64,000 bases of DNA from Margaritifera margaritifera (GCA_029931535.1 JAQPZY010000646.1:62001-126000); one strand, 5' to 3'. Positions 52,201 to 60,992 are shown, counted from the first letter of the stretch. Program-made: numbers and translations. Notes: generated from the sequence alone by a model not told the origin.

Positions 52201-53396
52201 GTCGACAGGTCTCACAATGGACGTGTTGTTCAGGAAGGCATGGTTTGTCCGCTAAACATCCCCGACATCGCTCTCCGCAATGAATGTGTCGCTCCCGACT
52301 GTTAAATCCTTTGTCGCATTTCTCGCAGTAGTATCGGTATCCTAGAAATCATGTGATACTGGTGATGGCATCGAAATGATCTTGATTGTAATACACGTGA
52401 ATGTATTTTCCTACGGGAAAATCGGGGCCTCGAAACAGCATATCTCCGCGCACTTCTTGAGGGTGAACTTTCAAAGTGTAGCCAGGAGCCAAGACGTCTT
52501 GAAGTTGTTGCATTTGAGAAATGCCACACACGGTGTCTTTGGGAATGCCTGCTTGTCGTAACAGGAGTTCTGCTTCTTTTTCGTTGCTTGGCTCTGTCCG
52601 ATTGTCGAATGCTCTCCCAGGCTCTTTTTCATTCTACGCTCTCGTTCTTGTCGGCATACGTTCGCCCCACTGCGATGGCCCGAGCCAAACACATCTGGTC
52701 TTGAGCATTGTCGATTTGGACGACACTGCGTTTAGTACTTCGAAGGTCGTCCACCAGTAACGCTTTCCTACTTCGTCCGCTCCCTCGAGGAGGAGCAACT
52801 TGAGTCATGTAAAGTGTAACCTTTCCATCCGTGATGGTAAACTTTTCGTTGGATTGTTGAACGTGTTCTATTTTGGTCATGACTTTGGTTGGTGTTAATT
52901 CTGCCGGGGTGCTGAACTCGATCCAGACAGGTGACTTCAAACTGTCGTGATGGATGGCTAGTCTCAATCGATCGTCCTCTTTGGCTCCGCATTGTCGTTT
53001 CAAGTTCTGTAACACAGAACCCCACAAATTAGTAATGAACCTTGCCGCTTTCTTGGGAGGCACTTCAGACTTGAAGTCTTTAAAGTGAACTGTGTGAGTG
53101 TATGCTGTGGTTCTAAATTTTCTAGAGGTTATTTTTTGCGTCTCCCGAATGCGATAGTAATTTTCGGGAGCCACGGTAGGTCTTTCTTGGTCTGGGGTTC
53201 TGGTGGTGGTTTATTCTTTGGGTTGGGTTTGGGTTTCACGCTCACTCATCTCATCTTCGAAATCGCTAGCATGGACTTGAGCTAGCAGTTCAGCGAGCGG
53301 TGTTTCAGGTGGTACGGAATGTCTTCGTCGCCGTGGCCTCTTCGTTTCTTCTTCTTCTTCTTCTGGTTTCTCATAGATTTGGCGTGATCTTTTCAT
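49232..53396 (-). pseudogene. Protein-primed family B DNA polymerase, broken
   Basis: About 1388 codons from the ATG at 53396. Breaks: TAA 53211-53213, shift near 52620, TGA 52349-52351, shifts near 51905 and 51540, TAA 51377-51379; the last 710 codons are clean. N-terminus is basic/acidic and may hold the priming protein. Then a Cys/His-rich zinc region (52340-52050), exonuclease FIFFDFECMQ (about 51935), motif A YIDVCSLYP, motif B KVMLNCLCGK, motif C LYFDTDSC (about 49720), and EFQGCLFHGC typical of this family. Shares a palindromic TATA with the divergent plus-strand gene. Confidence 0.9.
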
Positions 53397-53438
53397 CTTG
53401 AAATCTGATTTGAATCTGATTCAGTTTCACACAGGAGA

Positions 53439-53448
53439 CTATATATAG
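53439..53448. promoter_or_regulatory. Palindromic TATA box, divergent promoter
   Basis: CTATATATAG is a perfect palindrome 43 bases above the PolB ATG (minus) and 57 bases above the zinc-knuckle ATG (plus, 53505). It could serve both directions. Confidence 0.55.
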
Positions 53449-53504
53449 AGAGACCTTCTTACCCTCAGAATCAGTCTTTGTGATTGAACTTTCAAACTGT
53501 AAAG

Positions 53505-53957
53505 ATGGAAGAGTCAAGAAGACAGATTGCCTTTCTAGTTAGAGATTTGCAGACAGTCCTTCGAAAGTATACCAGTAAGACTAAGGACTACTCCTCCTCT
53601 ACCTCTCGAGATAAAAGTCAAGATACTTGTTATATCTGCCAAGAGAAAGGACATTGGGCTCCAGAATGTACACAACGTCAAGAAAAAGAAAAGAAGAGAG
53701 ACAAAGGAAAAGATACTTGTTATCATTGTAAAGGAAAAGGACCTTGGTCTTCGGAGTGCCCTCAAAAACAAGAGAACCTACCAGAGAGGGAGGAAGCTGA
53801 GGGATCTTCACTCCCAGAAGAAGAAGAAGAAGAAGAACTCATCCCCGTCGTCAAGAAAAGCAAGAAAGCTAGACATTTGGAAGACAGTGAGGAAGAAAAA
53901 GAACCCTTGATTCCTGTGAAAAAATTCAAGAAGAACAAGAAAGACAGCAGACAGTGA
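53505..53957 (+). CDS. Zinc-knuckle (CCHC) protein with acidic/Lys tail
   Basis: 150 residues from the ATG at 53505 (the open frame begins 7 codons earlier without ATG). Helical N-terminus EESRRQIAFLVRDLQTVLRK, then CYICQEKGHWAPEC, a canonical C-x2-C-x4-H-x4-C knuckle, and CYHCKGKGPWSSEC, a second knuckle with Pro in place of His. The tail has an EEEEEEE run and Lys-rich repeats KKSKKARHLEDSEEEK and KKFKKNKK. Likely binds single-stranded nucleic acid. Plus strand, unlike most neighbours. Intact. Confidence 0.75.
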   Translation: MEESRRQIAFLVRDLQTVLRKYTSKTKDYSSSTSRDKSQDTCYICQEKGHWAPECTQRQEKEKKRDKGKDTCYHCKGKGPWSSECPQKQENLPEREEAEGSSLPEEEEEEELIPVVKKSKKARHLEDSEEEKEPLIPVKKFKKNKKDSRQ

Positions 53958-54172
53958 ACAATGAACTTTTTTTTGAGTGTGGTGTGATGTTCATTGTAAA
54001 AAAAATGAGAATAGAACAGAATGGAAAAAAAGTAAGTGTCTTTGTGTTTTGTTATTTTAGAGTATGGATGCACGCACGCACGCACTCACTCACTCTTACA
54101 AAAAACCAAGGTATGGGGATTTTAAAGTTTTACTTGATTTGGCAATTTGATTTCTTTTCTAGATAAATGGCT

Positions 54173-54188
54173 GGCCCTGAAAAGGACC
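54173..54188 (-). terminator. Histone-type 3' stem-loop after the coiled-coil gene
   Basis: The minus strand reads CAAC-GGTCCTTTTCAGGGCC-AGCCA. Six-pair stem GGTCCT/AGGGCC (one G-T pair), loop TTTC, AGCCA in place of ACCCA, then CTAGAAAAGAAATC about 9 bases on, as a histone downstream element. It lies 33 bases past the stop of the 54222 gene. Confidence 0.82.
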
Positions 54189-54221
54189 GTTGAGGTGTTT
54201 GTTTGTTTTGTTAAAACAAAC

Positions 54222-54830
54222 TTATGGGCTCGACATGATTAACTTCAACTGTCGCAATCCTTTTCCACGACCCAGTCCAATTCCTGCTGCTGCTGCTTTG
54301 GTGGTAGTAGTAGTAGTGAATGGTGGTGGTGGTGGTGGTGGTAGCATCTGAGTAGTAGTAGTCGTTGTGACGGGTTTCGCATGTTTAGCCCGTGATGGCC
54401 TTTTTCTCTTTGGTTGAGTTAAAGAATACTCATAAAGCTTTCTTAGATGCTTTAACTCAGATAGAATGTCTTCTAGTAGACTCACCGTTTTATCTTCATC
54501 GCTCTCTTCTTTCTGTGCTTCACTCTTCTCCTCTTCTAACTTTCTTATTTCTTCTTCTCGTTTTCTTCTTTCCTCTTCTTGCTGAAGAAACACTTCTTCA
54601 GCTTCTCTCTGTCGCTGTATAAATTTTTCCATTTCTTCTTGCTGTCTCTTTTTAAAATCCTCGATGACAGGCAAAGAGGCTGGTGGTATAGCAGTCGTGG
54701 TAGTTTCAGGCATAACTTCTTCAGACAGAAAATCTCCGAAATGTAAATTAAAATCTTCCGGTTGGAAGTTCAACACGGCATTGGTCGTTGCAGGCTCACC
54801 CCAATACATATTGGTCTTTGCGGTCTCCAT
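54222..54830 (-). CDS. Coiled-coil protein with nuclear-localisation-like motif
   Basis: 202 residues from the ATG at 54830. Acidic/Thr-rich head, then a long charged coiled coil from about 60 to 125 (KKRQQEEMEKFIQRQREAEE, EEERRKREEEIRKLEEEK), an acidic break, a second helix LLEDILSELKHLRKLYEYSL, the basic PKRKRPSRAKHAKPV, Thr/Pro low complexity and GLGRGKGLRQLK at the end. TATAAAGG at 54874-54879 (minus) and a CRE-like TGACGTCA at 54887-54894. Ends in a histone-type stem-loop. Probably nuclear. Intact. Confidence 0.72.
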   Translation of the reverse strand: METAKTNMYWGEPATTNAVLNFQPEDFNLHFGDFLSEEVMPETTTTAIPPASLPVIEDFKKRQQEEMEKFIQRQREAEEVFLQQEEERRKREEEIRKLEEEKSEAQKEESDEDKTVSLLEDILSELKHLRKLYEYSLTQPKRKRPSRAKHAKPVTTTTTTQMLPPPPPPPFTTTTTTKAAAAGIGLGRGKGLRQLKLIMSSP

Positions 54831-54873
54831 TCGGCTGTCCAAAAAGTAAAATTCCTACGAACGCTGTGATGCC

Positions 54874-55006
54874 TTTATACTCCAGATGACGTCACCCCCC
54901 CCCCCGCTCTCTTCCCATTGGAAGAAAAACCTACCTACTTTTGTAACGCGTGTTTGGATTGGTAGTTCATTTCGATTCATTTCAATCCACTCGTAGGGTA
55001 TATATA
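54874..55006. promoter_or_regulatory. Divergent promoter region with TATA boxes and CRE
   Basis: Minus: TATAAAGG at 54874-54879, about 44 bases above the 54830 ATG. TGACGTCA, a perfect CRE/ATF palindrome, at 54887-54894, followed by a C run (54895-54904). Plus: TATATATA at 54999-55006, 60 bases above the 55067 ATG. Confidence 0.65.
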
Positions 55007-55066
55007 CGACCGCTTGTCTCATAAAGCTTCACCGGTTTTCTCCAAGACCACTCCAGAAGAAGAAAA

Positions 55067-55297
55067 ATGTGGACTAGCGTCGAGTCATCCAGTATCGTCT
55101 CGGGGATGTTGTTTGACCCATTATTCCCCATGTATGTAAAAGCCTCATGGGCTGTTACGAAAATCACAGAGACAGCGATGTGGAAACGTCGCATCTATGT
55201 CGAAAGACAAGGATGTTTGAAGAGGGTGTTCTTCTACGGACCGGAAGTCCGTAGAAGTCTCAGAAAAAGAAGACCCTCCAGGAGATGTGTATGTTAA
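55067..55297 (+). CDS. Small basic protein with histone-type mRNA end
   Basis: 76 residues from the ATG at 55067, with TATATATA 60 bases above. MWTSVESSSIVSGMLFDPLF head, hydrophobic centre MYVKASWAVTKIT, then MWKRRIYVERQGCLKRVFFY and a very basic end EVRRSLRKRRPSRRCVC. Not similar to a core histone that I can see, but the transcript would end in a perfect histone stem-loop (55319-55334), 21 bases past the stop. Intact, plus strand, the outermost gene on the right. Function unknown; nuclear and nucleic-acid binding is likely from the tail. Confidence 0.6.
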   Translation: MWTSVESSSIVSGMLFDPLFPMYVKASWAVTKITETAMWKRRIYVERQGCLKRVFFYGPEVRRSLRKRRPSRRCVC

Positions 55298-55318
55298 AAC
55301 AAAAAAAAAAAAAACAAC

Positions 55319-55334
55319 GGCCCTTTTCAGGGCC
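55319..55334 (+). terminator. Canonical histone-type 3' stem-loop
   Basis: CAAC-GGCCCTTTTCAGGGCC-ACCCA: perfect six-pair stem, TTTC loop and ACCCA, followed after TTTTT by CAAGAAATGA, matching the CAAGAAAGA-type histone downstream element that pairs with U7 snRNA. Spacing from stem to element is about 10 bases, as in animal replication-dependent histone genes. Confidence 0.92.
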
Positions 55335-55464
55335 ACCCATTTTTCAAGAAATGATTAATTTTCCATGATTGCCCTACTTCTACTAACCCTTCCTCCCTTG
55401 TTTTTTCCTTTTCCCGTTTCCTTTCCCGTTTGACCCCCAAGTGCCCTCACACCTGTTCCTTTCC
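55335..55464. other. Sub-terminal region with duplicated TIR fragment
   Basis: TTTCCCGTTTGACCCCCAAGTG occurs at about 55422-55443 and again at about 55460-55481, the latter inside the TIR edge. CCTTTTCCCGTTTCC repeats lie around 55405-55425. No gene. Confidence 0.65.
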
Positions 55465-55525
55465 CGTTTGACCCCCAAGTGTCTCCCCCTAAAATCTTGA
55501 CCCCCAACACTCCTCCTATACTACT
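55465..55525 (-). repeat. Right TIR of Polinton A, 61 bp
   Basis: Ends ...TCCTATACTACT, the reverse complement of the left TIR start AGTAGTATAGG; two differences over 61 bp. Confidence 0.95.
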
Positions 55526-55531
55526 CCCCAG
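55526..55531. repeat. Right 6-bp target-site duplication of Polinton A (CCCCAG)
   Basis: Immediately follows the TIR and equals 33836-33841. Confidence 0.93.
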
Positions 55532-58140
55532 ACAATATAGTGCTGTCCAGCCACAGTCCGCCTGCTTCAAAGGGTGCTTGGAGCTTTGAGTCTACAGGCG
55601 ACAAGCGGACTGAAATCGTTGGACCAGGCAAGAAAAAGATCAATAGAAAGAAGAAACGAGCGCTAGGAATAGGATGCTGGAATGTCAGAACCATGACAAC
55701 TGACCTATCCGAAGATCTTCAACAGATCAACGACGCACGCAAAACTGCTGTGATCAATGTCGAGCTGAAAAGACTAAACGTTGACATTGCAATCCTCCAA
55801 GAAACACGCCTCGCATCAACTAGATCGCTTACACAGAAGAACTACACTTTCTTTTGGCAAGGAAAAAGCCCAGAAAAAACAAGAGAATACGGAGTAGGCT
55901 TCGCAGTCAAAAAAACATTCCAGGGGATGATTGATCCTCCCACAAACGGTTCAGAGATAACCTTGGTAATGCGCCTATTAACTTTTGAGGGGCCCGTAAA
56001 CCTTGTGAGCGTGTACGCCCCAACACTCCGCTCGTGCTCCGAAACAAAGGACCAGTTTTAAGACGAACTAGAGGCCACCATCAAAGGAATCCCAAAACAT
56101 GAACACCTGTACCTGTTGGGAGATTTTAACGCAAGAGTAGGTGCTGATCGCGACTCATGGCCCACTTGCCTAGGACATCATGGCACTGGGAAGATGAACG
56201 AAAATGAGCAGAGACTACTTAAAAATTTGCTCCTACAATGACCTCACAATGCATCACAAACACGTACTTCCAGACAGAGCCCCAACACAAGGTGTCATGG
56301 AGACATCCCAGATCTGGCCACTGGCACCAACTGGATCTGAGCATCACTAGGCGCATCGGCCTCACCAGCGTCCTCATCACTCGCAGCTACCATAGCGCTG
56401 ATTGCGACATGGATTATTCCTTGGTATGCAGTAAGGTTAGGCTTCAACCAAAGAAATTGCTCCGGTCGAAACGCAAAGAAATCCCCCGCATCAATATCAG
56501 CACCACAGCTAGCCAAGAGAAGTCACAGCTGTACAATGACGCCCTGCAACAAGAGACGCTAACATCATCACCCTCTACTAAAAACAAAGGCGACAGGATC
56601 GATTGAAATAACTATCGCGGCATCTCATTACGGAGCAACATAGGCTATGTGTTTGCTCGAATTGTCCTGAACACACTTCAGAAACTTGCAAATCGAGTCT
56701 GCCTTGAGTCATAGTGCGGCTTCGGAGCAGAAAGGTCCACCATCGACATGATTTTCTCACTTAGACAACTGCAAGAGAAGTGCGGGGAACAGAGAAAGTC
56801 ACTCTACATAGCCTTCATTGACCTCACAAAGGCTTTCGACCTTGTCAGCAGAAGCGGATTGTTCAAGCGGCTAGAAAAGATCGGAAGTCCCCCAAAGCTC
56901 CTCAGCAAGATCTAGTCGTTCCATGAACAGATCCATGGCACAGTTCAGTTTGACGGCTCAGCCTCAGAGGCTTTTGAGATATGTAATGGAGTCAAGCAGG
57001 GACGTGTTCTTGCCCATACCCTGTTCGGGATATTCTTCTCTCTCCTGCTAAAGCGCGTCTTTGGCTCATTAACCGAGGAAATCTGCCTTCACACAAGGTC
57101 AGATGAAAACTCTACAATCTCGCATGTCTCGGAGCCTAAACCAAGACCCACAAAGTTCTCATATGTGACCTACTCTTTGCTGACGATGCGGCAGTGACAA
57201 GCCACACAGCGGCTTATCTCCAAAACCTCACTGACCGATTATTCTCAAGTTTGCCAGGACTTCGGGTTCACCATCAGCCTGAAAAAGATGGTAGTAATGG
57301 GTCAATCTGTTGAAGAGCCACCTTTCATCAACATCGACAGCTATGAACTTGACATTGTCAGCAAGTTCAGATACCTTGGGTCTACCATCACTGACAACCG
57401 CTCTCTCTTGACGCAGAGCTCAACTCCCGTGTTGGAAAGGCCGCTTCAACAATGTCTTGTCTCATTAAGAAGGTTTGGAGCAACAACAAGCTGACTGAGG
57501 ACACCAAAATACATGTGTACCAAGCCTGCATTATCAGCACGCTCCTATATGGCAGCGAGTCATGGCCACTATACTCGCACCAAGAAAAGAGGCTAAACAG
57601 TTTTCACTTACGCACTTCACTTACATCGGGGATGTGTGCCGGGGGCATGGTCACACTGCTAAGACAACGTCGCCTTCGATGGTTTGGACATGTACACCGA
57701 ATGGATGATGGACGCATACCTAAGGACATCCTCTACGGCGAGCTGGCCTCTGGCAAAAGACCGCCAGACCTCCCACGCCTGCGCTTCATAGATGTGTGCA
57801 AGAGAGACATTAAGGCTTTGGACATCTATGTGGAGAGCTAGGAAGCACTTACTCAGGACCGAAGTAGCTGGAGGCATGTGCTCAAACAAGGACTTCAGAG
57901 AAGCGAGAGACGACAGTTGCAATTGGCAGAGGAGAAAAGAGCCCGCAGAAAGGACAAGATGAAACAACACGTGGCAACCCAAGACACAAGCGTCAAGTGC
58001 GACAGATGCAACAAAGATTGTCGTTCCCTTGTGGGTCTCTTCAGCCACAACAGACGCTGCTCGTCAACTGACTGACTGACTACTTCAAAGCGCAACTCCA
58101 AAGTCTTCCGAGACTGAAGGATGTCGATGGAACAGTGTAA
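55532..58140 (+). mobile_element. Main part of the LINE interrupted by Polinton A
   Basis: Plus-strand endonuclease, RT and C-terminal zinc finger (see next entry), followed by a short 3' region to about 58140. The 5' part lies at 33340-33841, left of Polinton A. No poly(A) tail found. Confidence 0.8.
55540..58075 (+). pseudogene. LINE endonuclease/reverse transcriptase, broken
   Basis: Endonuclease frame 55540-56061: GIGCWNVRTM, DIAILQETRLAS (catalytic Glu), NLVSVYAPTL. Then LLGDFNARVG near 56115 in another frame. RT: FIDLTKAFDLVSR (about 56810, catalytic Asp), CNGVKQGRVLAHTLFGIFFS (57000), LLFADDAA (57175), SLKKMVVMGQS, FRYLGSTITDN (57365), YQACIISTLLYGSESWPLYS (57520), RQRRLRWFGHVHRMDDGRIP (57665). 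End: CDRCNKDCRSLVGLFSHNRRC, a C2HC finger. Stops and shifts at about 56060, 56236, 56720, 56915, 57200, 57490 and 57840. An APE-type non-LTR element, inactive. Confidence 0.88.
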
Positions 58141-58550
58141 TAATTTAAACAGCTGTAAAACACTTCCTAGTAATCTAAAAATCAGAATGATTTACCCTAA
58201 ACCCTGTTTTTTAAATCATCTTTCCAATTTTACAGTTAATTTTTATATGTAATCCGGAGAACTTGTTTGTTAAGTTTGCCTAACCCACTTTGGTCATTGA
58301 CCTGTGCAATCCAAATTCCTCTCTAAGATATTGTTCTTTCCAGTGTCTGATTGTTTATCTTTGGAAAATACAGTCTAATGCAAACACTCTATTGACCCCT
58401 TTTACAATTCAAACAGTTCCACTGCAACTTCAGCCCTAAAATGTTTCCGCTTTCAGTTGACTCCGTTTATATGTGTAGACACTATTAGAGGATTCATGGA
58501 TGTTAACAGGAAATATATTGCCATGTTAACAAATATTGCCACAAAATGTA
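58141..58550. other. AT-rich noncoding sequence
   Basis: No protein-like frame, no recognisable repeat structure. Confidence 0.4.
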
Positions 58551-59600
58551 GGCCAGCTTGCTGATTGGCTGAGCTTGTCAAGACTCTAGCAACCATATTT
58601 CTAATCAAATTTTGATCAAACTTACTTAAAAGTCTAATATTATTAAGATGTTGGATGAATTGGATAATGAGGAAAATTTACACATATAAATTAAAGCAAT
58701 CTTCTTGTATATGATTGGCTAAGCTTGTTACCACCCTGGTGACAGAATTCCAATCGGATTTTGTTCCACTTTGGTAAATAAGCTAATAATGTAACACGCA
58801 ATGGGTTTAACAGAACCTTAGTACCGAGAGAATCAAACAACACCTGCGTGAAGCTGGCTTAAGGTCAATGTTTCCCCTAGTTCCAATGACCTCAAGACAA
58901 TAGTCGTGGACAACTGAAGGGTTCTTAAAATCCCATTACCCCAAATAATCTTCCTCTAGTCAACTAACTACCACACATTCACGGACCCTAATTTCACACT
59001 TGTATGGTTGTTCTTGCTTCACATTTGTATGATTTACAGCCGGAGATCGATACTTTAATCCACGTACTACAAATCATGATTCAAACACCGCATACACAGA
59101 ATTAGTTCCTATCTCAAATGACCAAATGCTTATACGTGAGAATGTATAGAATTCAGTATATTAAGAGAGGGTCCATTTTATGAAACTAATCCGTGGTACC
59201 ATAAAGTCTCGTGTATACCATACATTATTATAACGTTTTCTCCTAGTAATTGGCTAATTACTCGGTTGGAGAAATATCTTCCCAACACCGACTCCTGATA
59301 ATAAAAAATAGCCATTAAGATCTAACAAAGCTATAAGTGTAGACGTCAATACAAATTGCACACACCCTAGGTTTATTACAATTTTATCTTTGTGGTAGAC
59401 ATGTTCTATAATGGGTGAGATTTGTGCATATTAATGACATAACTTGCTGATCTTGTTACCTCTGCAGATTTAGAAATTATAGTTCTCATCCAATTTCTAT
59501 CAAACTTGGTAGTATGCATGTGTTTAATCAAGATCTTGGATGACATCGATTATGAGCAAGAGATTATGCATATTAATTATGACCTTGTCTTTTGACATTT
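58550..59600. repeat. Diverged dispersed repeat, related to 11.85-12.9 kb
   Basis: GATTGGCTGAGCTTGT-like starts at about 58561 and 58711, CTTGCTGATCTTGTTACC at about 59441. ATCAAACTT..TAAAAGTCTAATATTATTAAG, ATTATGAGCAAGAGATTATG and CATATTAATTATGACCTTG blocks follow in the same order as around 11860-12000. Between copies (58800-59430) the sequence is unique and noncoding. Confidence 0.6.
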
Positions 59601-60784
59601 TTTAAAAAAAAAAAAAAATTGGGATCTAGTAAAATAGGTAAAATTAAAATGATATAAAGTGTGGTAGAATGTTTACATAGGCTGAGTTTTTATTATACCA
59701 TGTAAGCCTGATTGGTGAAATGGTCAACTGTTAAGTTATTTAAGCCATGTGAGCGATGTCAGACCACTTGGGCCTCTTGTTGGAATATTAGGTTTGCCTT
59801 TTCCAATTTTCTGAAGCGCCTGCACGTTTTAAGTAAAACGTCAGAAACATCGCACGCGACATCAGTAGAAGCAATATTAATAACACGCTTACCTTTGTAA
59901 TAGGTACCGTGTTATCTTTTTTAAATAATATTTTGCCGCATGACCCAGCCTTGTATGCCCTATTATAGCTGGATAGATATCTTTTCAATTGCTATTAATG
60001 TCATTGACGTTCGGCAGAATTCATGCTTTTAAACATGAAAACACGTTACACCGCCCCGTGTTCATAGTTATGCAATGCATTTACATGACCTCGTGATCGT
60101 ACGCCGATGTTTGTATTATGTAGTGACCCAATTAACTTTTCCTTTATGCGGTATTGTCAGCTGAGTCACCTGACATGAACTAGACTTTCGCTTTTGGTTG
60201 TAGCAAGGTAAAAAGTAGACGAATAAGTTGTTCGCCGCCAAATTTTTTTTATTTTCTGACATTACGGGCCGTAGTAGTGGACGACTGTACAGAGCGAAAT
60301 TAATGTTGAATTGTCTGCCTCGTAAAATTCAGGATTTAGGGCGGCTTGTAACGGGTACAGGTCATTTCGACCCAAAACCAGTTTGCCCCGGGCACAGGGG
60401 CTCGGTAAACACTACATGGCAAGGACTGGAGGTAGGTCTACGAGGACAAGGACCTGAGGGCGCATGAATATTCATGAGTGTTACCGATTTATTCAGACTG
60501 GTTACTTTCTGGTATATAGAGCCTTGCTCTAAGTTGTAAAACCACTTTATACTTTATTAGCAGTATAAGCAACCTAAACTTCATTCTGCAGAAAAATATA
60601 CTTCGGCCGTTTGATAGTGAAATTTGACGCCACATAAAATAAACATTACTTCTATGTATGTTCCTAATCGTTTTTACACATTTTGTTTTAGCAATATCTT
60701 TCTTTATTTTTTTTTAATATGAAAGATTACTGTCAGTTACAGAGTTCGTTACCGACAGCCCTCCTTTCGATTTCTCACTAATCA
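59601..60784. other. Noncoding sequence, nothing recognised
   Basis: Mixed composition with short open frames of no family. No TIRs or tandem units seen. Confidence 0.4.
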
Positions 60785-60792
60785 CCATAAGT

Positions 60793-60908
60793 CAGTGGTT
60801 CCCCAAACCTTTTTGATCGCGACCCTAAATACCATTTTTTGCGACCTAAAATGCAGTACCAGTATAGGGTCGCGAGGATCCTCGCGACCTGAGGTTTGGG
60901 AACCACTG
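60793..60908. mobile_element. hAT-type MITE, 116 bp
   Basis: Ends CAGTGGTTCCCCAAACCT and AGGTTTGGGAACCACTG are inverted repeats (one extra C on the left). Flanked on both sides by CCATAAGT (60785-60792 and 60909-60916), a perfect 8-bp target duplication typical of hAT elements. The interior has GATCGCGACCCT and AGGGTCGCGAGGATCCTCGCG, further palindromes. No coding capacity. Confidence 0.95.
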
Positions 60909-60992
60909 CCATAAGTAATACACATTGTTGTTTGATGAAATTATTGATGGCCTACGATTCCGTAGATATTTACCCTTATAATTTAGCCTCTA

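Larger units (their letters stand above)
33842..55525 (-). mobile_element. Polinton/Maverick (adintovirus-like) element A
   Basis: A 21,684-bp element with 61-bp TIRs and a perfect CCCCAG duplication. Most genes are on the minus strand. From right to left: coiled-coil protein, PolB, BIR protein, small protein, BIR protein, F-box-like proteins, small membrane proteins, packaging ATPase, small basic proteins, integrase, membrane protein, penton, core protein, capsid, hypothetical, protease, coiled-coil/AT-hook protein. Two genes near the right end are on the plus strand. Retrotransposon sequence is inserted at about 34.77-38.06 kb. At least seven in-frame stops and about five frameshifts show it is inactive but young. 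Confidence 0.95.

Noticed and set aside
39821..52351. TGA codons in capsid, core and PolB genes as recoded (readthrough) codons
   Set aside because: TAA and TAG stops and frameshifts occur in the same element, so simple decay explains them.
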